DNA of 64,000 nt. Source: Roseateles sp. Its GTDB lineage: Bacteria > Pseudomonadota > Gammaproteobacteria > Burkholderiales > Burkholderiaceae_C. Location of the stretch: assembly GCA_019234295.1 (NCBI GenBank), contig JAFALK010000069.1, forward strand, positions 110,966 to 174,965, written 5' to 3'. Under the pieces are notes generated by a model, which did not search any database, was not told the origin of the DNA, and saw only the letters and a program-made list of their open reading frames with translations. This document shows, piece after piece, positions 45,024 to 54,482 of this stretch. Numbering within the stretch: the first letter of the stretch is position 1; every line of letters starts with the position of its first letter. Made by a program: the position numbers and the translations under genes.

Positions 45024-45218
45024 TCACTTGGCTTCGAAGGCCGCGCGGATCCACTCGATGCGCTGGCGCTGGTGGTCGTCACGCCAGCCGCCGCGAGAGG
45101 GGGCTGTGACCACTCGATAATTGCGTTCGACCCATCGCAGCCCTGGTGCCAGGAGGTGGGTCAGGGTCCGGTCCTCGGCCGCATCGCCCAGCGCTTTTGG
45201 AGAAGACTTCTTGAACAT
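45024..45218 (-). pseudogene. yraN: yraN (UPF0102) remnant with internal deletion
   Basis: 64 codons from ATG 45218 remain open. The first ~42 residues (KALGDAAEDRTLTHLL, GLRWVERNYR) match the start of UPF0102/YraN and the last ~13 (QRIEWIRAAFEAK) match its end. The ~55-60 residues between them, which hold the conserved acidic nuclease-like core, are missing, while the frame is kept. Intact YraN is about 120 residues. It sits divergently beside rsmI, its usual neighbour, which supports the identity. The two start regions overlap by eight bases. Confidence 0.8.
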
Positions 45219-46122
45219 TGATGCCACAGCCCTGATGCAGGCCGCGCAAACCGCGGCAGGCGGCCAGCAGTATCCGGCTTGCACGCTCTATGTCGTGGCC
45301 ACGCCGATTGGGAATCTTGCCGATCTTTCGCTGCGGGCCATTCACGTGCTGGGCCTGGTGGATGCCGTGGCTTGCGAGGACACGCGCGTCACTGCGGGGC
45401 TGCTGCGCCACCTGGGCCTGCACAAGCCGCTGGTCGCGCTGCACCAGCACAACGAGCACGAGGGTGCGGCGGGACTGATCCGTCGTTTGCAGGCCGGCGA
45501 GCGTGTGGCCTACGTGAGCGATGCCGGCACGCCGGCCGTGTCCGATCCCGGTGCGGTCCTGGTGAGCGCTGTGGCTGCGGCGGGCTTGCGGGTGCTACCG
45601 GTCCCGGGCGCCAGCAGCGCGGTCACGGCGCTGAGCGTGGCCGGCGACGCGCAGGCCCAGGGCTTTTCATTCGCCGGCTTCTTGCCGACCAAGGCGGCCG
45701 AACGGCGCACGGCCTTGCAGGCGCTCGTGGGCAGTGTGCAGAGCCAGGTGCTGTTCGAGGCGCCACATCGCATCAGGGCTCTTGTCGATCTGCTGGCCGA
45801 GCTCTGCCCGGCACAGCGGGTGACGGTTTGCCGCGAGCTGACCAAGCAGTTCGAAACCGTGCACACCGCCGCCGCCGCAGAGCTGCCTGGCTGGATGACT
45901 GCCGACGCGCAGCGCGAACGAGGTGAATTCGTGCTGGTCTTGCACGCGGCGCCGCGTGTGGAGTCGGTCGAGTTGCCGGCACAGAGCCTGCGTGTGCTGG
46001 GCCTGCTGTTAGACGCGCTGCCGCTCAAGCAGGCCGTGGCCTTGACGGCGGAGATCGGCGGGGTCTCGAAGAATGCGCTCTACGAGGAAGCGCTCGCCAT
46101 GAAGAAGGCCCGCGAAGCCTGA
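45211..46122 (+). CDS. rsmI: 16S rRNA (cytidine1402-2'-O)-methyltransferase
   Basis: 303 residues of the tetrapyrrole-methylase fold. LYVVATPIGNLADLSLRA, EDTRVTAGLL, LHQHNEHE and VSDAGTPAVSDPGAVL are RsmI signatures; SFAGFLPTKAAER follows. It methylates the 2'-OH of C1402 in the decoding region with SAM. I start it at TTG 45211 because GGAGAAG precedes it; the ATG at 45235 has no ribosome site. A hairpin covers the stop codon. Confidence 0.93.
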   Translation: MNIDATALMQAAQTAAGGQQYPACTLYVVATPIGNLADLSLRAIHVLGLVDAVACEDTRVTAGLLRHLGLHKPLVALHQHNEHEGAAGLIRRLQAGERVAYVSDAGTPAVSDPGAVLVSAVAAAGLRVLPVPGASSAVTALSVAGDAQAQGFSFAGFLPTKAAERRTALQALVGSVQSQVLFEAPHRIRALVDLLAELCPAQRVTVCRELTKQFETVHTAAAAELPGWMTADAQRERGEFVLVLHAAPRVESVELPAQSLRVLGLLLDALPLKQAVALTAEIGGVSKNALYEEALAMKKAREA

Positions 46123-46136
46123 GCTTTGCGGGCCTT
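46105..46136 (+). terminator. Hairpin over the rsmI stop codon
   Basis: AAGGCCCGCGAAGC (46105-46118), loop CTGA, GCTTTGCGGGCCTT (46123-46136): a 14-bp stem with one G-U pair, and the rsmI stop lies in the loop. No U-run follows, so it may stop exonucleases or act with Rho rather than as a simple intrinsic terminator. Confidence 0.5.
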
Positions 46137-46187
46137 GCGGCGCTGAAGGAGATCAGTTCGCCGTCTTTTTCTGGTGCTGAGTCGCGA

Positions 46188-46538
46188 TCAGTTCGTCTTG
46201 GCAGCCGGGGCCGGCGTGGCGGTGGCGGCCGCGTCGGCAGCAGGCTTCGCGGCGTGCTTGTGATGGTGCTTGGCCTTACTGGCGGCCAAAGCCGGGGCAG
46301 TGGCGGCGGCGGGCGTTGCAGTCGGTGCCGGGGTGGCAGCGGTAGTCGCAGCGGTAGTCGCAGCGACAGTCGTGGCGGCCGGCTTGGCAACGGGGGCGGC
46401 GGTCGTGGCGGTGGTCGCCGTGGCCTTGGCCGTCGTGGCCGCCGTCGTGGTTGCCGTCGTGGTGGAAGGCGTCTGAGCGAAGCTCAGCGAGCTGATGGCG
46501 GCCAGAGTCAGGGCGGCGATGATTTGCGAGCGCTTCAT
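46188..46538 (-). CDS. Ala/Thr-rich secreted protein, acid-shock-like
   Basis: 116 residues: signal peptide ending SSLSFAQ, then almost only Ala, Thr, Pro and Lys, with a basic HHHKHAAKPAA stretch near the C-terminus. This recalls Asr acid-shock proteins (Ala/Thr/Lys/His-rich, processed in the periplasm) in composition only. The coding region holds short direct repeats. Start at MKRSQIIAAL. It is divergent from the RND operon with a metal-type response-regulator box between them. Low complexity prevents a firm family call. Confidence 0.65.
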   Translation of the reverse strand: MKRSQIIAALTLAAISSLSFAQTPSTTTATTTAATTAKATATTATTAAPVAKPAATTVAATTAATTAATPAPTATPAAATAPALAASKAKHHHKHAAKPAADAAATATPAPAAKTN

Positions 46539-46650
46539 ACAGTTTCCTTTTGGGTTGGGGGGCCGGACAACGCGTCGGGCTTGTGGAGACAACGAGGGTT
46601 TGCCCGGATCGGTGCACCACGTCTTTGTAAGAATGTGTTTTTTGGATGGC

Positions 46651-46664
46651 TGACCGTTTTGTCA
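46651..46664. promoter_or_regulatory. TGAC-N6-GTCA box, candidate response-regulator site
   Basis: TGAC-CGTTTT-GTCA is an inverted repeat with the spacing of CusR/CopR/CzcR-type boxes; the TTGTCAT half is exact. It lies in the 173-bp gap between the Ala/Thr-rich gene and the RND operon, 48 bp before the first efflux gene, and is the natural target of the response regulator encoded at 52460. Confidence 0.5.
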
Positions 46665-46711
46665 TCTGGACGACAGCATGCTGTTGCCTCCTGCCGCTTA
46701 GATTCGCGCCC

Positions 46712-48103
46712 ATGAAACGTTTCGTGATTCCCTGCCTCGCGGGGCTGGCCCTGGCCGGCTGCGCCGTAGGCCCGGCCTACCAGCGGCCATCGGTCAGTGC
46801 GCCGGCTGTCTTTGCCGAAGACGGACCCTGGCGCGAGGCGCGCCCCGGCGTGATCGATGCCAAGGCGCCGTGGTGGCAAGCCTATGGCGACGCCACGCTC
46901 GATGAGCTCGTTCAGCGCGCGCTCGAGGCCAACCAGACGCTCAAGCAGGCCGAGGCACAGCTGCGTCAGGCGCAAGCGCTGGCGCAGGGGGCCGAGTCTG
47001 GCCTTTGGCCGCAGTTGGGCGTCAGCGGGCAGGCCACTCGCCAGCGCGCGCTGGCGCTGACCGGATCCTCGCTCTACGACACCAAAGCCGGCACCTTGCA
47101 AGCGAGTTGGGAGCCGGACTTCTGGGGCCGGATCCGCGCCGGCCGCGATGCCGCCGATGCCGGCTCCAATGCCAGCATGGCCGATCTCGCCGCCGCACGG
47201 CTGGCCCTGCAGGCCGCGGTGGTCAACAGCTATGCCCAGCTGCGCGTGGCCGACACGCTGCATGGCACGTTCGAGCGCACGATCGCGGGCTATGGCAAGT
47301 CGCTGCAGATCGCACAGGCCCAGGTGCGCCAGGGCGTGGCCACGCCGGCCGACGTGGAACTGGCGCGCAGCACGCTCGCCACTGCACAGGCCCAGGCCTT
47401 GGACGTCGACTTACAGCGCAGCCAGCTCGAACATGCCCTGGCCGTGCTGCTGGGCCAGGCGCCGGCTGAGTTCAAGCTGCCCGCGACGCCGCTGGCCTTG
47501 CAATTGCCAGTGACGCCGCCGGGGCTGCCTTCCACGCTGCTGGAGCGCCGGCCCGACGTGGCGGGCGCCGAAGCGCGGGTGCAGGTGGCCAATGCGCAGA
47601 TCGGCGTCGCCCGCGCGGCCTGGTTCCCGCGGCTGACGCTCTCGGCCAACGGCGGCGAGATGGCACTGGGCTTGTGGTCCGCCGCCTCGCATCGCGTCTG
47701 GGCCCTGGGCGGAGCCCTGGCCGCCACGCTCTTCGACGCTGGCGCGCGCTCGGCCCAGAACGCGCAGGCCGATGCCGCCTTCGACCAGGCCGCGGCGAGC
47801 TACCGGCAGACGGTGCTGGTGAGCTTCCAGGAGGTGGAGGACAACTTGGCCGCATTGCGTGATCTGGCCCGCGAGCGCGAACTGCAGGAGCAGGCCCTGA
47901 AGGCCGCCCGCGAATCCGAACGCGTGCTGCTGCGCCAGTACAAGGCCGGCACAGCGAACTACGTGGCCGTGATCAATGCGCAGGCCCTGTCGCTCAACGC
48001 GGAGCGCACGCTCGTGCAGACCCAAGGCCGTGAACTCGCGGCGAGCGTGGCGCTGACCAAGGCCACCGGTGGTGGCTATTCGCAGACGACCCAGAAGAAT
48101 TGA
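46712..48103 (+). CDS. RND efflux outer-membrane lipoprotein, NodT/OprM type
   Basis: 463 residues with lipobox LALAGC, then CAVGPAYQRPSV typical of NodT-family channels, WWQAYGDATLDELVQRALEAN, and two tandem coiled-coil/barrel repeats (LERRPDVAGAEARVQ is the conserved mid motif). It forms the trimeric exit duct of the pump encoded next. Start at ATG 46712. First of a block of five genes closely spaced or overlapping: channel, adaptor, pump, regulator, kinase. Confidence 0.93.
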   Translation: MKRFVIPCLAGLALAGCAVGPAYQRPSVSAPAVFAEDGPWREARPGVIDAKAPWWQAYGDATLDELVQRALEANQTLKQAEAQLRQAQALAQGAESGLWPQLGVSGQATRQRALALTGSSLYDTKAGTLQASWEPDFWGRIRAGRDAADAGSNASMADLAAARLALQAAVVNSYAQLRVADTLHGTFERTIAGYGKSLQIAQAQVRQGVATPADVELARSTLATAQAQALDVDLQRSQLEHALAVLLGQAPAEFKLPATPLALQLPVTPPGLPSTLLERRPDVAGAEARVQVANAQIGVARAAWFPRLTLSANGGEMALGLWSAASHRVWALGGALAATLFDAGARSAQNAQADAAFDQAAASYRQTVLVSFQEVEDNLAALRDLARERELQEQALKAARESERVLLRQYKAGTANYVAVINAQALSLNAERTLVQTQGRELAASVALTKATGGGYSQTTQKN

Positions 48104-48105
48104 AG

Positions 48106-49311
48106 ATGAACACCGCAAGCAAATTCCCCAAGAAGGCCGTGATCGCCGTGGCCGTTGCGCTGGCAGCGGCCCTGGCCTGGCCAGCACTCAAGCCCCTGCT
48201 GATCGGCGAGGCGAACGCTCAGGGCAAGCCCGAGCAGAAGAAGGCTGACGCGAAGGGCGTGCCGGTGCGCACGGCCCTTGTCACGCGGGAGTCGCTGCCC
48301 GTGGCCCTGGCGGGCATCGGCACCGTGCAGCCTGCGCAGAGCGTGACGGTTCGTTCGCGTGTGGACGGGCAACTCGACAGCGTGCACTTCAAGGAAGGCG
48401 AGGACGTGCGCGAGGGGCAACTGCTTGTGCAGCTCGATGACCGGATGCTCGCGGCCGCGGTGCAGCAAGCCGAGGCCCAGCGCGCCCGCGACGAAGCCCA
48501 GCTCGGCAATGCCGAGACCGACATGCAACGCTACACCGCGCTGCTCAAAGACCAGGCCTCCACGCAGCAGCAGGTGGACCTGCAGCGGGCGCTGGTGCGC
48601 CAGCTGCAGGCCACCGTGCGCAGCGATGCGGCGACGCTGAACGCCGCCCGCGTGCAGCTCTCGTTCACGCGCATTACCGCGCCGATCAGCGGCCGCGTGG
48701 GCGCGCGACTCGTGGATGCCGGCAATATCGTGCACGTCACCGACCCCGCGGGCCTTGTCGTCATCAACCAGATCGATCCGATTGCCGTCCAGTTTGCGCT
48801 GCCGGAAGGCAATTTCCAGTCCATCAACAAGGCGCTGCGCGAGGCCGGCAAGCACAAGCTTGCCGTGCAGGCGCTGGATCGCGACAGCCATGCCGTGCTG
48901 GCCGACGGCGAGCTCACGCTGCTGAACAACCAGATCGACACGAGCACGGGCACCGTCCAGCTCAAGGGCATGTTCAAAAACCGCGATCACAAGCTCTGGC
49001 CGGGCCAGCAGGTGGACGTGCGTCTCGTACTGGGCGTGCAGGCCGACGCGCTGAGCGTGCCGGCTGCAGCCGTGCAGCGCAGCCAGGACGGCCTCTTCGT
49101 CTACGTGGTGGGCGAGGAGAACAAGGTGCGCGTGCAAAGCGTGAGCATGCGTGAAGTCGACGCGAACCGGGTGCAGGTCACCGAGGGGCTCAAGGCCGGA
49201 GATCGCGTGGTCACTGATGGCCAGTACCGCCTGACGCCGGGCGCCCGCGCCCAGGAGGTGGCGAACAAGCCCAAGGCCGGCGACATGCCGGCATCGGGGG
49301 CTTCGAAGTGA
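48106..49311 (+). CDS. RND efflux periplasmic adaptor
   Basis: 401 residues. N-terminal membrane anchor/signal (AVIAVAVALAAALAWPAL), lipoyl halves (VQPAQSVTVRSRVDGQLDSV and ARVQLSFTRITAPISGRVG) around an alpha-helical hairpin, and the beta-barrel domain after. MdtA-like in pattern. Start at ATG 48106, two bases after the channel stop; the end overlaps the pump gene (GTGA). It links the channel to the pump in the periplasm. Confidence 0.93.
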   Translation: MNTASKFPKKAVIAVAVALAAALAWPALKPLLIGEANAQGKPEQKKADAKGVPVRTALVTRESLPVALAGIGTVQPAQSVTVRSRVDGQLDSVHFKEGEDVREGQLLVQLDDRMLAAAVQQAEAQRARDEAQLGNAETDMQRYTALLKDQASTQQQVDLQRALVRQLQATVRSDAATLNAARVQLSFTRITAPISGRVGARLVDAGNIVHVTDPAGLVVINQIDPIAVQFALPEGNFQSINKALREAGKHKLAVQALDRDSHAVLADGELTLLNNQIDTSTGTVQLKGMFKNRDHKLWPGQQVDVRLVLGVQADALSVPAAAVQRSQDGLFVYVVGEENKVRVQSVSMREVDANRVQVTEGLKAGDRVVTDGQYRLTPGARAQEVANKPKAGDMPASGASK

Positions 49312-52300
49312 GCATCTCCACCGCCTTCATCAAGAGGCCCATCGGCACCACGCTGCTGGCCGTGGCGCTGGGGCTGGTCGGCCTGGTGGCCTGGCCGCTG
49401 CTGCCGGTGGCGCCGCTGCCGCAGGTGGACTTCCCCACCATCCAGGTCACGGGCCGCCTGCCCGGCGCCAGCCCCGAGACCATGGCGGCCAATGTGGCCC
49501 AGCCGCTGGAGCGTCAGCTCTCGCAGATCCCGGGCCTCACCCAGATGACCTCGGTCAGCAATCTGGGTCAGACGCAGATTTCGCTGCAGTTCGACCTCGA
49601 CCGCGCCATCGACGGCGCCGCGCTCGACGTGCAGACGGCGCTCAACTCCGCCGCTGGCCAGTTGCCCAAGAACCTGCCGAGCCCGCCCTCATTCCGCAAG
49701 ATCAATCCCGCCGACCTGGCCATCGCCATCTTTGCTGTGCAGTCCGATGTGCTGCCGTTGACCGAGGTGAACGATTACGCCGACAACGTGCTGGCGCAGC
49801 AGATCTCGCGCATCAAGGGCGTGGGCCTCGTCAACATCTTCGGCGTGCAGAAGCCCTCGGTGCACGTGCAGGTCGATCCGGCGCGGCTGAAGGCGCTGGG
49901 CATCTCGATCGAGGACGTGCGTGGCGTGATCGCCAACGTCACCGTCAGCAGCCCCACGGGCACCATTGACGGCCCATCGCAGGCCTTCAACGTCTACACC
50001 AACGACCAGATTCTCCGCGCCAAGCCCTGGAACGATGTCGTGATCGCCTACAAGGGCGGCGCGCCGATTCGCATTCGCGACATCGGCGTGGCCATCGACG
50101 CGCCGGAGAACGTCAAGAGCGCGGCCTGGGGCTATGCGGGCGCTGGTGCGCCCGCAGGTTCCAACATCAACAACGGCCGCACCATCTTGCTGGCTGTGGT
50201 CAAGGAGCCCGGCGCGAACGTGATCGAGACGGTGGACCGTGTGGAGGCGGCGATGCCGCGTTTTCGCGAGTCGATCCCGCCCTCGATCACGGTCAACAAG
50301 CTGATCGACCGCACGCAGACCATCCGCGCCTCGGTGCATGAGGTGGAATTCACGCTGCTGCTTTCGATCCTGCTTGTGGTGGCGGTGATCTTCATCTTCC
50401 TGCGCGACGTGGCGGCCACCATCATCCCAAGCGTCACCGTGCCCCTGGCCCTGATGGGCACGGCGGCCGTGATGTACCTGCTCGGCTACAGCCTGGACAA
50501 CCTCTCGCTGATGGCCCTGACCATTGCCGTGGGCTTCGTGGTGGACGACGCCATCGTGATGCTGGAGAACATCTATCGCCATCTCGAGGCGGGCATGGGC
50601 CGCATGGAGGCGGCGCTCAAGGGGGCCGGCGAGATCGGCTTCACCATCGTCTCGATCTCGGTGTCGCTGATCGCGGTGTTCATCCCCATCTTGCTGATGG
50701 GCGGCATCGTGGGGCGCCTGTTCCGCGAGTTCGCGGTGACGGTGACGATCATGATCATCGTAAGCGTTGTGGTCTCGCTCACGCTCACGCCCATGCTGTG
50801 CTCGCTCTTTCTGACCGACCAGCACAAGGTCAGGCACGGCCGCATCTACATGCTCTTCGAGCACGGCTTCGAGGCCCTGCTCTCGGGCTACCGCAACACC
50901 CTGCAGCGGGTGCTGCGCCATCCCTTGATCACCTTGATGAGCTTTCTGGTCACGGTGGCCGCTTCGGTGGCTCTTTTCATCATGATTCCCAAGGGCTTCT
51001 TCCCGCAGCAGGACACCGGCTTCATCGGCGGCCAGATCATCTCGGGACAGGATACTTCGTCCGTGGCCATGTTCGAGCGCATGCGCATGGTGGCTGACGT
51101 GGTTCGCAAGGACCCGGACATCTCGGCCATCGGCGTGGCCGTGGGTGGCTCGAGCTTCAACCAGGCCAATCTCTTCATGGGCCTCAAGCCCAAGGACCAG
51201 GGCCGCCAGGTCAGCGCGGACGAGATCATCGCCCGGCTGCGCCCGCAACTGGCCCAGCTGCCCGGCGTGCAGCTCTTCATGCAGGCCGGCCAAGACGTGA
51301 ACGTCGGCGCGCGCTTCGCCCGCACCCAGTACCAGTTCACGCTCATGGACACCAATCTGGATGAGCTCAACGACTGGGCGCCGCGCGTCACCGAACGCCT
51401 CTCGCGCCTGCGGGGTCTGACCGACGTCAGCAGCGATCAGCAGAACGCCGCGCCGACCGCCAGCATCACCATCGACCGCGAGCGCGCCGCCACCTACGGC
51501 ATCACACCGGCCATGATCGACTCGACGATCTACAGCGCCATCGGCCAGCGCCAGGTCACGCAGTACTACACCCAGCTCAACAGCTACAACGTGATCCTCG
51601 AGGTCACGCCCGAGCTGCAGGAGGACTCGCGCCTGTTCGACAAGCTCTATATCACCTCGCCCCTGAATGGGCAGCAGGTGCCCTTGTCAACCTTCGTGAA
51701 GCTGGATACCACGCACACCGGCTACCTGTCCGTGAATCACCAGGGCCAGTTCCCGGCGGTGACGGTGAGCTTCAACCTCGAGCTGGGCCATTCGCTGGGC
51801 GACGCCGTCAAGGACATTGAGCGCGCCATGCGCGAGATGAACACGCCGCCCACGCTCTCGGGCAGCTTCCAGGGCACGGCGCAGGCCTTCGGCGATTCGC
51901 TGCGCTCGCAGCCCTACCTGATCGCGGCGGCGCTGATCGCCGTGTACATCGTGCTGGGCCTGCTCTACGAGAGCTACATCCATCCGCTGACGATTCTCTC
52001 CACCCTGCCGTCTGCCGGCGTGGGCGCCTTGCTGATCTTGATGGCCGGCGGCTTCGACCTCACGGTGATCGCGCTGATCGGCATCATCTTGCTGATCGGC
52101 ATCGTCAAGAAGAACGGCATCATGATGGTGGACTTCGCGCTCGAGGCCGAGCGGGAGCGGGGTCTCTCGCCCAAGGACGCGATCTACGAGGCCTGCCTCA
52201 TGCGTTTCCGGCCCATCATGATGACGACCATGTGCGCGCTGCTCTCGGGCCTGCCGCTGATGCTCAGCCACGGCGCCGGCTCGGAGCTGCGCCGCCCGCT

Positions 52301-52463
52301 CGGCTTCGCCATGGTGGGCGGGCTGATCCTCTCGCAGATGCTCACCCTGTACACCACGCCCGTCGTCTACCTCTACCTGGATCGTGCGCACCATTGGTAC
52401 GTGCGTCGCAAGGCTGAAAGAATGGCGCGCAAGGCGGCCGCCAAGGGAGCTGCACAGGCATGA
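49308..52463 (+). CDS. RND multidrug efflux permease (HAE1 family)
   Basis: 1051 residues, the full RND length, with twelve expected membrane helices and two large periplasmic loops. [19 protein letters not shown] opens the protein; [15 protein letters not shown] in TM4 carries the Asp pair of the proton relay, and [16 protein letters not shown] is in the second half. Lack of heavy-metal pump signatures and similarity in pattern to MdtB/MdtC/MuxB suggest organic substrates, although the attached two-component system looks metal-type. Start GTG 49308 overlaps the adaptor stop; the end overlaps the regulator gene (ATGA). Confidence 0.94.
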   Translation: MSISTAFIKRPIGTTLLAVALGLVGLVAWPLLPVAPLPQVDFPTIQVTGRLPGASPETMAANVAQPLERQLSQIPGLTQMTSVSNLGQTQISLQFDLDRAIDGAALDVQTALNSAAGQLPKNLPSPPSFRKINPADLAIAIFAVQSDVLPLTEVNDYADNVLAQQISRIKGVGLVNIFGVQKPSVHVQVDPARLKALGISIEDVRGVIANVTVSSPTGTIDGPSQAFNVYTNDQILRAKPWNDVVIAYKGGAPIRIRDIGVAIDAPENVKSAAWGYAGAGAPAGSNINNGRTILLAVVKEPGANVIETVDRVEAAMPRFRESIPPSITVNKLIDRTQTIRASVHEVEFTLLLSILLVVAVIFIFLRDVAATIIPSVTVPLALMGTAAVMYLLGYSLDNLSLMALTIAVGFVVDDAIVMLENIYRHLEAGMGRMEAALKGAGEIGFTIVSISVSLIAVFIPILLMGGIVGRLFREFAVTVTIMIIVSVVVSLTLTPMLCSLFLTDQHKVRHGRIYMLFEHGFEALLSGYRNTLQRVLRHPLITLMSFLVTVAASVALFIMIPKGFFPQQDTGFIGGQIISGQDTSSVAMFERMRMVADVVRKDPDISAIGVAVGGSSFNQANLFMGLKPKDQGRQVSADEIIARLRPQLAQLPGVQLFMQAGQDVNVGARFARTQYQFTLMDTNLDELNDWAPRVTERLSRLRGLTDVSSDQQNAAPTASITIDRERAATYGITPAMIDSTIYSAIGQRQVTQYYTQLNSYNVILEVTPELQEDSRLFDKLYITSPLNGQQVPLSTFVKLDTTHTGYLSVNHQGQFPAVTVSFNLELGHSLGDAVKDIERAMREMNTPPTLSGSFQGTAQAFGDSLRSQPYLIAAALIAVYIVLGLLYESYIHPLTILSTLPSAGVGALLILMAGGFDLTVIALIGIILLIGIVKKNGIMMVDFALEAERERGLSPKDAIYEACLMRFRPIMMTTMCALLSGLPLMLSHGAGSELRRPLGFAMVGGLILSQMLTLYTTPVVYLYLDRAHHWYVRRKAERMARKAAAKGAAQA

Positions 52464-53137
52464 AGGTGCTGATTGTCGAAGACGAGCGCAAGACGGCCGA
52501 GTATTTGCGCCAGGGTCTGACCGAGCAGGGCTGCACGGTGGACCTCGCCTTCGACGGCATCGACGGCCAGCACCTGGCCGTCCATCACGACTACGACGTC
52601 ATCGTGCTCGACGGCATGTTGCCGGGCCTGGATGGCTTCGAGCTGCTGCGCTCGCTGCGCGCCGTGAAAAACACCCCCGTCATCATGGTCACGGCGCGCG
52701 ATGGCGTGGAAGACCGTGTGCGCGGCCTGCGCGAAGGCGCGGACGACTACTTGGTCAAGCCTTTCTCCTTCGTGGAGCTGTTCGCGCGGCTTCAGGCCCT
52801 GAACCGGCGCGGTCGGGCGCAGGAGGCCACGCTGCTGCGCGTGGGCGGCCTGCACGTGGACCTGATCGCGCGCCGTGCGGTACGCGAGAGCCAGCGTCTC
52901 GAGCTCACGGCCAAGGAATTCGCGCTGCTGGCCCTGCTGGCGCGGCGCCAGGGCGAGATTCTGTCCAAGACCACCATTGCCGAGCTGGTGTGGGACATGC
53001 ATTTCGACAGCAACACCAATGTGGTGGAAGTCGCGATCAAGCGCTTGCGCGCCAAGATCGACGCTCCCTTCGCCACGCCCTTGCTGCACACCATCCGCGG
53101 CATGGGTTACGTGCTCGAGGACCGTGAGGTTTCCTAA
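52460..53137 (+). CDS. OmpR-family response regulator (heavy-metal type)
   Basis: 225 residues. Receiver domain: [15 protein letters not shown], phospho-acceptor Asp in [15 protein letters not shown], Lys in [12 protein letters not shown]-terminal winged helix: [15 protein letters not shown] and [17 protein letters not shown], near CusR/CopR. It overlaps the pump stop and, by 14 bases, the kinase start. It probably binds the TGAC-N6-GTCA box ahead of the operon. Confidence 0.94.
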   Translation: MKVLIVEDERKTAEYLRQGLTEQGCTVDLAFDGIDGQHLAVHHDYDVIVLDGMLPGLDGFELLRSLRAVKNTPVIMVTARDGVEDRVRGLREGADDYLVKPFSFVELFARLQALNRRGRAQEATLLRVGGLHVDLIARRAVRESQRLELTAKEFALLALLARRQGEILSKTTIAELVWDMHFDSNTNVVEVAIKRLRAKIDAPFATPLLHTIRGMGYVLEDREVS

Positions 53138-54482
53138 CTCCATCTCCCTGCGGCTGGCGCTGATGTTCAGCGCCGCGGCGCTGGCCGGCTTCGTGCTGAT
53201 TGGGCTGACGCTGCGCGTGGTGCTGGACCGCGAGCTGGTGCGCCAGCAGCAGGACCAGGTACAGGCGCGCCTGGTGGACATGCAATATCTGCTCGAGCGC
53301 GGCCGCGCCACCGACCTGGCGCAGCGCGCCAAGGACAAGATCGAAACGCTCTCCAGCACGGGCCGGGCGCGCTACTGGCTCTGGAGCCCAGATCCGCAAT
53401 GGCGCTACGGCCCCGAGGCCGAGCAGCTCGTGCGGCTCACGCACGGACGCCGGACCGTGCTCCAGCAAGACGCCATGGCTTTGCTGAGCGTGGACCTGCC
53501 CGCGACGGTGGCGCGGCCGGCCGTGACGCTGGTGGTGGGTGTGGGCAACGAGCCCTTCTCGCAGACGCTTGCGGGCTTCGAGCGCCTGCTGCTGCCCATC
53601 GTGCTGGTCGGCGCTCTGGGCGTGGCGGCGCTTGGCTACTGGATCGCGCGGTTGGGTCTGCGGCCGGTCGTGGAATTGTCGAACCAGGCCCGAGGCATCG
53701 GCCCGCACGCGCGCAAGCAGCGCCTGACGGATGAGCCCCTGCCCGTTGAGCTGGCCCAGCTGGGCCGCAGCTTCAACGCCGCGTTGGACCGGCTCGACGT
53801 GGCGTACGTGCAGTTGGAGAGCTTCAATGCCGACGCTGCGCACGAGCTGCGCACGCCGCTTGCCAACCTGATCGGCCAGACCCAGGTGGCGCTGTCGCGC
53901 GAGCGCCCGGCTGCCGAGCTGCGCGAGCTGCTGCACACCAATCTCGAGGAGCTGGAGCGGCTGCGCGCCATCGTGGCTGACATGCTCTTCCTCGCACGCG
54001 CCGAGCAGGGCGAACGTGCGGCGCAGGCTGCCTCGCGCTCGCTGGCCGAGGCCTTGGGAAAGACAGTCGAGTTCTACGAGGTGCTGCTCGAGGAGGCTGG
54101 GCTCTCGGTGCGGATCGAGGGCGATGCACGGGCCGTGATCGAGACCTCGCTGATTCAGCGCGCGATGAGCAATCTACTGCAAAACGCCATCCAGCATGCG
54201 CCGCGCGGCAGCCGGCTGCTGGCCCGCGTGGAGCAGGCCAGCGGCGAAGCACGGGTCAGTGTGAGTAATGAGCTGGTTCAGCGGATCGAGCCGGATCAGC
54301 TGACACGGCTCTTCGACCGCTTCTACCGTGCCGATCCCTCGCGCGCCAACAGCGGCGCCAACCACGGCCTGGGCCTGTCCATCGTCAAGGCAGTGGCGCT
54401 GATGCATGGCGGCAGCGTGTTCGCACAGTGCGAGCAGGGGCTGATCACGGTGGGGTTTGCCGTCCCTACAATCGACGCATGA
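53124..54482 (+). CDS. Sensor histidine kinase (CusS-like)
   Basis: 452 residues from GTG 53124, with CGAGGA just upstream. Two membrane segments flank a periplasmic sensor of ~130 residues; a HAMP domain follows. The phospho-His is in [16 protein letters not shown]; the N box is [13 protein letters not shown] and the G box [18 protein letters not shown]. It should phosphorylate the regulator encoded directly upstream. The end overlaps tldD in an ATGA. Confidence 0.93.
   Translation: MRFPNSISLRLALMFSAAALAGFVLIGLTLRVVLDRELVRQQQDQVQARLVDMQYLLERGRATDLAQRAKDKIETLSSTGRARYWLWSPDPQWRYGPEAEQLVRLTHGRRTVLQQDAMALLSVDLPATVARPAVTLVVGVGNEPFSQTLAGFERLLLPIVLVGALGVAALGYWIARLGLRPVVELSNQARGIGPHARKQRLTDEPLPVELAQLGRSFNAALDRLDVAYVQLESFNADAAHELRTPLANLIGQTQVALSRERPAAELRELLHTNLEELERLRAIVADMLFLARAEQGERAAQAASRSLAEALGKTVEFYEVLLEEAGLSVRIEGDARAVIETSLIQRAMSNLLQNAIQHAPRGSRLLARVEQASGEARVSVSNELVQRIEPDQLTRLFDRFYRADPSRANSGANHGLGLSIVKAVALMHGGSVFAQCEQGLITVGFAVPTIDA

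Noticed and set aside
45024..45284. Intact YraN
   Set aside because: Only the two ends of the family are present; the conserved core is missing, so it is listed as a remnant.
49689..51293. Open frame antisense to the RND pump gene
   Set aside because: His/Asp/Arg-rich text without any family pattern, opposite a full-length pump.
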